A stretch of DNA of 64,000 nucleotides from Spongospora subterranea f. sp. subterranea (Eukaryota > Endomyxa: Phytomyxea > Phytomyxea > Plasmodiophorida), in NCBI GenBank assembly GCA_049724395.1, contig JAUGWO010000158.1:1-64000 (forward strand), written 5' to 3'. Shown here piece after piece: positions 1-9,593 of the stretch (position 1 is its first letter; each line of letters opens with the position of its first letter). The notes beneath the pieces are model-generated. The model was not told the origin of the DNA, did not search any database, and was given only the letters and a program-made list of their open reading frames with translations. Made by a program: the position numbers and the translations under genes.

Positions 1-3000
1 CTGCCTCCATAGTCGATAGAGCCACCGTCTGTTGTCGTTTCGTCTTCCAGGCGATTGGTCCGCCGTATAGGCAAAGGAATCCGGTCGTTGATCGTCTGTC
101 GTCGAGGTCGTTACCCCAGTCTGCATCCGCGTAGCAGGTCAATGTCGCTGGTGCAATGCCGCCTAAAGTTAGTCCATGCTCGATTGTGCCTCTCAGATAT
201 CTGAATATTCGTTTTACCGCGATTACGTGTGCTGACGTGGGCCTTTGGCAGAATCGTGCCACATTGGATACTGCAGCCATGATGTCGGGCCTTGTCGCCG
301 TCGCCGCGTACATCAATGCTCCCACTGCTTGCCGGAATGGGTATGCAGTTTCGGCTTCGTCTTCGCTTGTGTTTAGCGAATTCCTTCCGATATCCATAGG
401 TGTTGACACCGGTTTGCTGTCGTGCATCCCGAATTCTAGCAACATCTTCTCAAGATATCGTTTCTGGGATAATCTTATCTCTCGTCGTTCTCGTGTCCGA
501 TTGATTTCCATTCCCAAGATGTGAGAAATGTCCTGCAAATCTTTCATCTTGAATTGTGCTGAGAGTTCGCCCTTTATCGTGTTGATTGATTCAGTATTCT
601 TCGATATTATGATTAAGTCATCGACGTATACGCCTATCGTCACGTTTTCGCCGTTTTGCTGCCTTTCGAAGATACATGGGTCGCTCTTGAGTTGTCGAAA
701 TCCAATCTTGGTAAGGAAAGAGGAAAATGTATTCCACCACGCTCGTCCGGATTGACGCAGTCCATAAATTGCCTTGTGTAGCCGACACACCAGTTGTTCA
801 TTTCCGGATTGTACGAATCCTTCTGGCTGTCGAATATATATCTCCTCGTCGATCTTTCCATTGAGATATGCCGTATCGACATCCATCTGATGAATCTCAT
901 GGTCTCGATTTGCTGCAATACATAACAGTAAACGTAGGGTCGTACTTGACATAACGGGAGCGAATGTTTCGTAGAAGTCGATTCCTGGCCGTTGTCTAAA
1001 TCCTTGCGCCACCAACCGGGCCTTGTGCCGAATTGGGTTGCCGTGTACATCTTCTTTGATTTTGAATACCCACTTTGTGCCTATTGCCGTCCGCCCCTTC
1101 GGCAAGTTCGTGAGCGACCAAGTCCCATTGCTGATCAAGGATTGATATTCTTGCAGCATCGCTTTCTCCCACTCAATCGCGTCCGACCGTTGTAAAGCCT
1201 CTGTTCGTGTTACTGGTTCTCGATCTATCATGTTAACGAATTCTTCGTGAAATCGCGCAGGTTGAGCTCGAACACGATCTGGTCGTCTATGTAGGTTCCC
1301 ATTGTCGTCGCCGTTTTGTAACATTTCGTTTTCGATTATATGCACGTGATCGTCGTCGTTTTCGGTATCTGGTTTCCTTTGGGTGTGGTCCTGATCGTTT
1401 GTGGATTCCTCGAAGTCGTCGCATTCTTGAGCGTTGCCTCCGCTTCTACCGTATCCCAGGATGTTTTCGTTGAACTTTACGTCTTTGCTGACGAACAATC
1501 TTCGCGTTTGTAGGTCCACGAGTCTGTATGCCTTGCGTCCACTCTCATATCCCACCAAGATGGCCTCTCTGCTTCGCGGCGTCATCTTCTTTGTCAATTC
1601 CGCCGGTATCATCGCATACGCTCGACATCCCCAGACTCTCGCGTGGCTGAAGTTCGGCTTTGTGCCCGTCAGGACTTCTGCTGGAGTCTTCTCGTGGTTG
1701 AGCGCCGCCGTTGTGCATCTGTTGCGTATATATGCAGCCGTCTTTGAAGCTTCCTCCCAGTATGTCGTGGGCAGATCCGCGTGCGTCATCATGGTTCGCG
1801 CCATATCCTGGATCGTTCGGTTATACCGTTCTGCAATCCCGTTTTGATGCTGGCGATACGGCGTAGAATACTCGTGGTGAATGCCTTGGTTGATCAAATA
1901 TGTTTTGAATATTTCACTGCAGTATTCCTTGGCATTGTCGGTCCTTAGTGCTCGAATCTTTCCTGGACCGATTGCCTTAAATTCGATCATTGCTTTGAAC
2001 TCCTTAAACTTGGCCAACGCCTCGTCCCTAGTTCGCATTGGCATTATCGTTGCCCACCTCGATCCTTCGTCGATGAATGAAATAAAATATCGGTTGCCGG
2101 TTGCCGATACGGGGAATGGACCGCAAATATCGGAATGGACTCGATCCAGGATCTCCATGACGGGTGTGTTTCCTGACTTTGGTGCTGGCCTCACAGTGTT
2201 CTTCTGCAATTGGCATGCTCGACACGGTTCGTAGGTCACTTCGTCTTGTCCAATGCCATGTACTGAATTCTCGTTCTGCATTCGTTTTAGGTCCCGAAGG
2301 TTCAAGTGTCCCAATCGATTGTGCCAGTTAACATTGCTTTCTGCATTAAATGCGTGGTGCTTCTGGACAATTTCAATTAAATAATGTCGCCCGTTCCTCG
2401 TTCCCGTCAGTATTTCTCGTCCAGCGGCGGTGATGATACATCGGTACCTAGTTAGTTTCACACTGTCAGCGAACGATTCACATGCTCTTCCTACTGAGAA
2501 CAATCCGTGTCTCAATCCGGGAACATATAGGACATTGTCAATGTCAACGCCCTTGCCGTTGGATCCGCGTAAGGTTACGGATCCAGCCGTCGTGGCCGTG
2601 ATTGTTCGTCCATCAGCGAGAACGACGCTGGTCGGGTCGATTCGTGCCATGTTATTCATCGTCCGACGATCCCCAGTCATATGTGATGTCGCGCCGGAGT
2701 CGCAAATCATGAATCCTTGTTCGTCGTTGGCTTGTGCCGTGCCCGCTGAGAGAAGCCATACTCCTCCGTCATGTTGGCCTCGTGTTTTCCGTTGTTCTGC
2801 CATTTTGGTCTCTGTTCGTTGTATCTGGAGTTCTTCGCTTCGTTCCTCCTGTTTCCCTTCTGCGGTCTGCGACAGTCGCGGGATAAGTGACCAAATACGT
2901 TGCAGTTAAAGCATTTCCTTGTTTCCTTCAATCGTGACCCCGTTGAGAATCCGTCCTCTTGTCGGTCTGGTGTAGCTCTCGACAGTTCCTTTTCTCGTAA

Positions 3001-3808
3001 CAGTAATGACGCACATATCTCGTCGTATCTTGGCGGTAATATTCGTCCAGCCGTAAGTGCAGCTATCGTGTGCTCGTATCGTTTATCCTTTACGCTGATC
3101 AGTATTGCTGATGCCAGTTCAGAGTCGTCTACGTCTCGTCCGGCTAGCCTTAATCGTAAGGCTAGTTCCTTCATGTCCGTCAGATGCTTCTTCATTCCCT
3201 CCTTCGGGTTGAACATCTTGTTTGTGAAGTCTTGCTTCATGTACTGCACGTGTGAGAAAGTCCTGGCCCTATGTGAATGCTCCAGCGCATGCCAAGCTTC
3301 GGCCGGGGTCCTACATTCAATCACCGTCATCACTTGGTTTGCTTCTACGTTGTTGACTATTTCGGCAAAGCAAGTGTCGTTTTCGTGTTCGTCGTGTGAT
3401 GAGCTCAACTCTACTATGTGCCACAGCCGTGTGGATTTCAGGTGAACCTTCATTTGGAACGCCCACATCATGTAATTCTCGTCGTTGAGCTTGACTCCTC
3501 GGTATGATTTCACAATAGAATTGCTCGCTTGGTTCGTCGCCGGTATCGTAGGGGCTGGGCCCATAACCTGTAGAGATTCTGGAGCGGGTAGAGATTCTTG
3601 GCCGTCGAGGCTCGTTTGGAGAGAATTAGCTTGTCTCGTTAAGGCTGGCATCGTTGAATGAGAATATTCTATTGAGCGTTATCGTGGTAATTAAGGAGTG
3701 AGTTTTATTCGGTATTCGATGTGTTCAATCATATAGTCATGATTCACGCGTTATTGACCTCCTAGTCCATGACTCACCGCCGTAGAGAATGTTGACGCAT
3801 CTCCAACA
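1..3808 (-). mobile_element. Ty1/copia LTR retrotransposon, partial (runs off window start)
   Basis: This is a virus-like LTR element of the Ty1/copia family, read on the minus strand and truncated by the window edge. Gag occupies about 2707-3651 (314 codons); it has the UBN2-type copia Gag body and a CCHC zinc knuckle (C-F-N-C-N-V-F-G-H-L-S-R-D-C). Pol follows at lower coordinates in the copia order: aspartic protease with a D-S-G-A core near 2690, integrase with the HHCC region and catalytic core around 2350-1450, then reverse transcriptase with Y-V-D-D near 620 and the start of RNase H near the window start. One LTR lies at the right end. It looks nearly whole over the part visible, with perhaps one or two breaks, so I infer a fairly young fossil. 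No age from LTR divergence is possible because the second LTR lies outside. Confidence 0.92.
3659..3808 (-). repeat. Probable 5' LTR of the copia element
   Basis: Read on the minus strand, the block starts TGTTGGAGATGC at 3808 and ends close to the Gag start codon at 3651. The TGTTGG opening is the usual copia LTR terminus. The right edge is well supported. The left edge (3659 or somewhat higher) is a guess from the TG/CA ends, and I could not place a primer-binding site with certainty. The partner LTR is outside the window. Confidence 0.45.
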
Positions 3809-4840
3809 CAGTCAATGCTGTCTCGCTTCATCATTCTCTCTTCATTGTTGCCGGACGCTTCGAATGGATACTGGTTTCGAAGCTGCCTGAAGATTAATTC
3901 ATCTCGTCGGAAATACAATTTATCGCCCGCCTCATATCACCATGGAGCTGATGAAACACAAGCGGAGTGCCAATCGCCCAAAACCAATTCTGGCATGTAA
4001 GCAGCATCGCAGCACTCAAACATTTCACCAATATTCTTTGAAACTGGATTTGTTCTTTTGAACAGCATTCACTAATTGTACGATTTCATCACCAATGGTG
4101 TAAATTCCCCATTCATTGCCTCCGGGAGCTTCTCAGGCTGTTGTCGTTCACCCTAAATTCCCAGCCGGAAACGCCAATGGATCTCTCAACTTCGCTGACA
4201 CAATAAATCATCTGAATACCTTGGGTTGTCGGAATTCAATCTATCGGTCCTAGACCAAATTTGCGAAGGAAAACTGTTCAACAATTTACAACAATTCTGT
4301 GGGGTATTCATTTTTGACAGAACCGAAGAAAATAATATTATTCGATTGGCAACAACTTCTGCAGACATGCTCTGATTGATGGAAAAATTTTTCATTGATT
4401 CTGTTCACTCTCATTCAATAGAACAACGCCCAGAAATGGTTTGGGGAGACGTTAATTGAAGGTACTGATTGCACTATTGCATAAACACCAACTGGTAACC
4501 CACCAACCAACAAAACCCATATCGTTAAGACCTGAGATCAGGAAAAAAGCACATAATGCCGTGGTTGCCAGACGCGCTCGATCACCACAGTTCACCGACC
4601 GTACCGAATAAATACAATGTATGTAGGGCGGCTCAACAAACTGCGCAACTGGTGCAGGGTTGCGCATCTTCTAACTGCGCAGTAGCAGTTTGGGAAAGTG
4701 GCAGCGCCATAACCATTGCCATAACTGGGCCAGGTGTTGAAGATCGATTGCGGTCGGCAATTGGGAAAGTCAAATCACGAGGGGAGCCCAGGCTGCTGTC
4801 GGACGATTAGAATTAGAGCCGGCTCTAGCGCCCAATAGCC
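3809..4840. other. Intergenic gap between copia element and CWC25
   Basis: About 1 kb without a convincing gene. Several short open frames occur on both strands (the longest, 4556-4810 on the plus strand, encodes 84 residues), but none shows a recognisable domain or a neat exon structure. The right end must hold the CWC25 promoter; no clear TATA box was seen. Confidence 0.5.
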
Positions 4841-6290
4841 ATGGGAAAGGGTGGATTATCGTTTTTGAATAAGAAGAGCTGGCATACAGCCACGATCGCC
4901 AATACTGAGAAAGTATGGCTTGCTGAACAGAAGGATGTTGCTGAGAAGGCCAAATTGGCTCAATTACAGAAAGAGATTGCCGAAGAGCGACAAGTATATT
5001 TAATAGCGAATTATCGTCAGATCGTATTCTAATATTGATTCAGGTGGAAGAATTACGAGCACTTCAGCGTCAACATGGTATTGGAAAAAAGCCTGTTGAG
5101 AGATTAGACTGGATGTATAGAAGTGCTGAAATTGAAGCTGAGTTACACCAGAAAGAGAAAGAAGATTTTCTCCTTGGAAAGGAGGTATCATCAGCTACGG
5201 TGATGAAAGAGGCACCGGTTCCTGCTGTAAATATATCGCAACCCACAGCTGCATCTGGAACCGAAAAATGGGTTCAAAAATATGAGAGACGAGATCTGGA
5301 TGCGGAATCGCGGATTCGGGAAGACCCCATGCTTCTCATACTGCAACAAGAACAGCAACAACGGTTATCGATTATCAAGAACCCGATTCAAATGAAGAGG
5401 ATTCGTGAAGAAGTTAATCAAAAGAAACTGTTAAAGAAATTGAAGAAGATGGAGAAGGCTGACAAAAAAGAGAGAAAATCAAAGGAATCGGAGAAGAATG
5501 ACAGGATCAAGTGGCCCCAATTGACGGGTTCTCTAGTAAATATGGTCTAATTCAACCTCGATTGGATGAACGCTCACGTGATAATGGCCGGCGACAATCG
5601 CCTAGAGGACAGTATTCAGATCGCAGGCGCAACAGTAACTCGGATGACCATCGGTATGAATCCCATCGATCAAATCAATATCAGCCGCACAGAAGTTATG
5701 ATCAAGAATCAAGTAGGCGGCGCCGATCGCGGTCCCCCAGTCATCACCGTCGCTCCCGATCTCCCAGACGTAATGAATTCAATCGCCCCAGGGATCATTA
5801 TGAGCGATCCTCTGATGGTCGTGAGGGCAAATCTCGAAATGAATCTGAACATGTGCTAGATTCTCGACGTCGTGTTCCCTCGTCAAGGGAAAATCTGTCT
5901 AATCATGGTGCAACTGAGGTCGAAGACAAGCCTCTGTCGAATGGTCAAAACCAAGACCGACGACGTCACCAAAGGGTACGGGATGTTGCGTCTTCGTCTG
6001 GAAGTCGGTTGACCGCCGAGGAAAGGGCAGCTCGTCTCAAAGCTATGCTGGTCGACGCTCAAAGTCAGAACGACATTCGATCAATACAGTTGGAGGCGGA
6101 CATCGCCAAGCAGAAAGAAGAAGAAGAGGCACTGCGTTTGCGGAATTTTGATAGTAGTGCTAGCGCCTCATTTATTCAGGACGTCAAAAAGAAGGCATTC
6201 ATGGAATCCTCTGATACGGTTGAGGATCGCATCAAGCAACGTGCTCACTATCGCCAGAAAGGATCAACCGATCTTCATTCTTTTACATGA
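4841..6290 (+). CDS. CWC25: Pre-mRNA-splicing factor CWC25
   Basis: CWC25 is a late-acting spliceosome protein needed for the first catalytic step. The N-terminus (MGKGGLSFLNKKSWH, then N-T-E-K-V-W-L-A-E-Q-K) is the CIR_N/Cwc25 signature, followed by L-D-W-M-Y and L-L-G-K. The middle is lysine/glutamate-rich, then an SR/R-rich stretch, and the C-terminus has the family's L-T-A-E-E-R-A-A-R-L-K-A-M and F-I-Q-D-V-K-K-K-A blocks. Exon 1 is 4841-4993; intron 4994-5043 (50 nt, branch-like TTCTAAT). A second frame change falls near 5511. It is resolved exactly by a 26-nt GT...AG intron at 5511-5536, leaving N-K-Y-G-L-I; a sequencing slip is the alternative. Start chosen at the ATG that begins the family motif. 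Roughly 460 residues. Confidence 0.9.
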
Positions 6291-6331
6291 AACAGTGGAA
6301 TTTTTCGTAATCATAATATACTCTATTCCAG

Positions 6332-7324
6332 ATGAACATAATCGAGACCAATTATCGCTGCGTCATGTGTTCGCAGACATCTCTGGCAACATGTCTGGTT
6401 CCCTGGCTGGCCCTGATTCAGCCCATCGCGCCCCCCTGCCCCATGAGTGCAGCGGCCATCCGTTACAGGTTACACAGTGCGGTCCCCGGATGGCAACCGA
6501 CCTGTAAACCGAGACAGCCCTTGATAGGTACCTCGAAACACGGTGGGTCTTCTTGACCTGCTCACAGTTTCATGCAGCGACTCCAGGAGTTCCTTCGCCA
6601 TTCGTTCGCATCACATGGCAAGTGTTTCAATTCCGTCCCCGCTTCTGCACTTGATACTTTGCATGTTCAGTCTGTCTAGTTTCTGCTCGGAGTCCGTCTG
6701 GCGGATGTCGTGCAGTACCTGTCAACACGTTCGTTTCGATATCTCTTTCTCCACCCGTTATTTCGATATCGCTGTATACAAATGGTCGGCATCTCCCTGA
6801 CCATTTTCGTTTGCTTCGGTGTTGAATTTTTGAACTACGAATCAGGGCGAATGAAGAAAATGGTCGCTAGCGCCGGCCAGTTCAATATATTTTTCCTATC
6901 GTTTCCGCAGCAAGCATCGCTTCTGGACCTCCAAGCGGCTAGTGCAATTGATCATACTGATATCGTTGACGGTATCTCCAGAAATTGTTTGGGGAGCCTA
7001 CATTGCACTGTTTTGCAAACTATTGTTGTCAATGATCACAGCATCTTTTTAGCTAATGTTGATAGTTGCTTTTCTCCTCCCCAAGACAATATTATTGACG
7101 AAAAGGCGTTAGGTCTTAAACTTCCGTTGCTTCATTTTCGGCAAATGTACTATTCCAATACACGCCACTCCGTCCAAATATATTCTCGGCTAAACAGATT
7201 AGGAAAACATTTTATAGATAGGTGTACAAAACCGATAAACTTCTGCCTTTGGTGCGCCAATATACATATTTCCAAGAAAACCCGAAGCTACTTTCAGCTG
7301 AGGAGCACCATTAATACTTGGTGA
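6332..7324 (+). CDS. Flavin reductase-like (FMN-binding split-barrel) protein
   Basis: The FMN-binding split barrel binds FMN and often reduces it with NAD(P)H. No single frame carries it, but exons 6332-6527, 6568-6621, 6671-6808 and 6846-7324 join in phase across introns of 40, 49 and 37 nt. The joined product (about 288 residues) contains V-N-T-F-V-S-I-S-L-S-P-P-V-I, then S-A-G-Q-F-N-I, then N-C-L-G-S-L-H-C-T-V and D-H-S-I-F-L-A-N-V, ending with P-L-L-H-F-R-Q-M-Y-Y. These are the characteristic blocks in the right order. The N-terminal exon is less certain. The stop lies 126 nt inside the convergent neighbour, so either the tails overlap or the last exon ends earlier. Fungal members are often mitochondrial; location is not evident here. 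Confidence 0.7.
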
Positions 7325-8746
7325 AGGTTGGTAAACAGGTGTACATTCGACACCCTCCTGTTTCGAGGATAAGTTATCCGACCCATGGTCTAAACCGATC
7401 GGGATGTTCCGTTTCGGTAAATTCAATCTGGAGTCGAAGGTGTTTGCGGGGATTGCCTGGAAACAACTTAGGTCTGTCATGGAAGCTGTTAAAGGGTCGT
7501 GATCTTGTACGTCATCGGCATCATCTTGATCTGAATCTGAATCAAGCGCGTCGGTCTTCAGAAGTAGCTCCAGTTTTAATGTCGATACTGCGGTATTGGC
7601 CACGTTAATATTGTTCAGCAACTGTTCTCTTTCAGCGTCTTTTTGAATATGTGAAGCGCATACCAATTCGCGAATCTTTTCCTCTCGCTGAGATAGCAGT
7701 GTCGTGATCCGTGCATTTTCACGAGTCATCCGTTCAACTTGATTATCTTGTAATTCGCGCCGATTGCGTTCTTCTGCGATATCATGCAGAAGGTGTTGCA
7801 CTTTCTGATTGGCCACTTGAAGATCAATATTCATCTCGCCAGCACGCTTATTAAGTTTTTCAGCAGTTGCCAACTGAATTTTCAGCTCACTGATATGGCA
7901 TTCAGCAATGGTTAAAGAATTTATGGCGTTTGTTCGGGATTCCTCAGCTTCTCGAAGCTGACGAGCCCAATTGAGACCTTGCGTCCTGTCTATTGATGAT
8001 TGCAGAGACTCATATTTGGCCTGGAACTCGTTGGCCCTCTTTTCCGACAACCGACACGCCTCACCCAATTGCGAAACGAGACCTTCAATCTCGAGCTCTC
8101 TCTTTGACGCAGCTTCTAAACTGGCGCGGCTGTGGCATAATTGCTTCTCGAGGCTGATTATTTGCTCCATCGAGCTGAATTCTTGGGTGAAATCTTCCTG
8201 CACTGGAACTTGTGCCGACATAGAATGACGACGATGAACAAGCGCTTCGGCAGGTATTAATGGAGCATTCAAAATAACCAGCGCAGATTGCAAGACATCC
8301 AGGATTTCCTGTAAAAATGGGTCAACTGATCGAAACTACCCCAGTTACTATTAAGCACCTGGACATAAAAGCGATCAGTCTGAGATGCCCAGGAACCTTG
8401 GCGAAGCTTAACCACGCTTTCTTCAATCTTCAAGCAAGTTGAAGTTCAGTTGTAGTTTTTTATACAGGAGGAGACGTATATATACCTTCTTTGAAGATAA
8501 CTTTTGTCTGTCTAAGATGTCAGATAAACGTTTGGCATCATTTTTGTAGGAATCGCCGATAGATTTCTTATTTTGTGACGACTTGTTCTCCAAAAGACGC
8601 CGTAATTTCTCAATTTCTCGATCCTTGTTAAGCAGTTCGGCTTTTGCTTTCTGAGGAGTTAATTGCGACTCAGTGATTGAGCCGGTATTTTTCGGCGGAA
8701 GGTTCCACGAATTGCCCAAATTCTCTTTAAATCGTCGGACCTTCAT
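7199..8746 (-). CDS. Coiled-coil protein, unrecognised
   Basis: Three exons join in frame: 8486-8746, 8359-8427 and 7199-8308, with introns of 58 and 50 nt (GT/AG), giving about 479 residues. The central 250 residues are heptad-rich coiled coil (many Leu/Glu/Lys/Arg/Gln; for example E-R-N-R-R-E-L-Q-D-N-Q-V). An acidic stretch D-S-D-S-D-Q-D-D-A-D-D-V follows, then a less ordered tail. No enzyme or binding motif was seen. The start ATG opens with M-K-V-R-R-F-K-E-N. Its 3' end overlaps the convergent flavin-reductase gene. A cytoskeletal or scaffold role would be typical of such composition, but this is a guess. Confidence 0.65.
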
Positions 8747-9173
8747 TTTACTGATGAACTATAGCAGTCTAAAGTCGAGATTCTGATTGAGACTTCAACT
8801 CTTTATGATACTTCACAAATTACTGGGAGACGGAGTCAGCCGGAGAAGCGACAGGAACCCAGTCACTGACCCGCGCAAGAGCAAATGAGATGTACCGGGA
8901 AATGCTCTATATTCAGACTTCAGCAGTACACTGCAGTGCACGTTAAAAGTGGTGGGAGAAACTGCATTACCGTACACCTACAGTACCGTAGGTGTATTTG
9001 ACCAAAAACGTACACTACAGTACTGTACATGATAAGAAGTGTATTGTTTTATTTGGGATTGGATGCCAAATCATTTGTTCCTTGTCGGTCACGCCTGTTG
9101 TTCACTACTTGTTTTCGGACCCTGCCCATTATTATCCACCGTCAACGTCACTTTGAAATCATGAATTGGTCGT
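8747..9173. other. Intergenic region upstream of the coiled-coil gene
   Basis: About 430 nt without a gene. It holds several short palindromic pieces rich in GTAC/CTGCAG between 8930 and 9030, including the perfect hairpin listed separately. It presumably contains the promoter of the minus-strand coiled-coil gene. Confidence 0.5.
8973..8996. repeat. Perfect 9-bp inverted repeat, 6-nt loop
   Basis: TACACCTAC, then AGTACC, then GTAGGTGTA. It lies about 230 nt upstream of the coiled-coil gene start. It could be a dimeric regulator site or a small hairpin; nothing in the sequence decides. Confidence 0.6.
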
Positions 9174-9530
9174 TTAGCCTACCACTAGTGTTGGAATGGG
9201 TGCATTGCTGCTTTGTATCAATCCAGGCATTGGAGGAATGCTGCAAAATAATAGTTTAGTACACTTCGGTAACGATCGCGCTTGCCGATTCTCACGGTTT
9301 TCCGTAATCGAAGTACTCCTCATTGCAATCGTCCATATATACCTTCGTTGATGCGTTTGCCGATTCCTCGCCAAAATCTTCAAATTCCTGTTCAACAACG
9401 TTCGGTCAATCTTCAAATCTGTGTTGTTTCGCGATGCTCTTACAGCCGCATCATCGAGACAATCATATTTCGCTGTTTTTTTCCGAAAAAAATCCTGGGA
9501 AAGTTTTAGCTTTGTCCTCACCTTATCCAT
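9174..9530 (-). CDS. Small basic protein, unrecognised
   Basis: The frame opens with ATG (M-D-K-V-R-T-K-L-K-L-S) and is Lys/Arg-rich. It is open throughout, but a 102-nt stretch at 9241-9342 has a good donor (GTATATATGG) and a T-rich acceptor ending TTTTGCAG. Removing it keeps the frame and gives an 84-residue protein ending P-P-M-P-G-L-I-Q...P-T-L-V-V-G. With the stretch retained it would be 118 residues. The gene lies 63 nt downstream of the VPS10 gene on the same strand. No family was recognised. Confidence 0.5.
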   Translation of the reverse strand: MDKVRTKLKLSQDFFRKKTAKYDCLDDAAVRASRNNTDLKIDRTLLNRNLKILARNRQTHQRRYIWTIAMRSTSITENRENRQARSLPKCTKLLFCSIPPMPGLIQSSNAPIPTLVVG

Positions 9531-9593
9531 AAACGACTCTATTCTACATTCAAAATATCACAGAATACCCTAGGCATTACAAGTATTTGAATA

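Noticed and set aside
4556-4810. Plus-strand 84-codon frame before CWC25
   Set aside because: No recognisable motif, no splice-site support and no context; likely chance.
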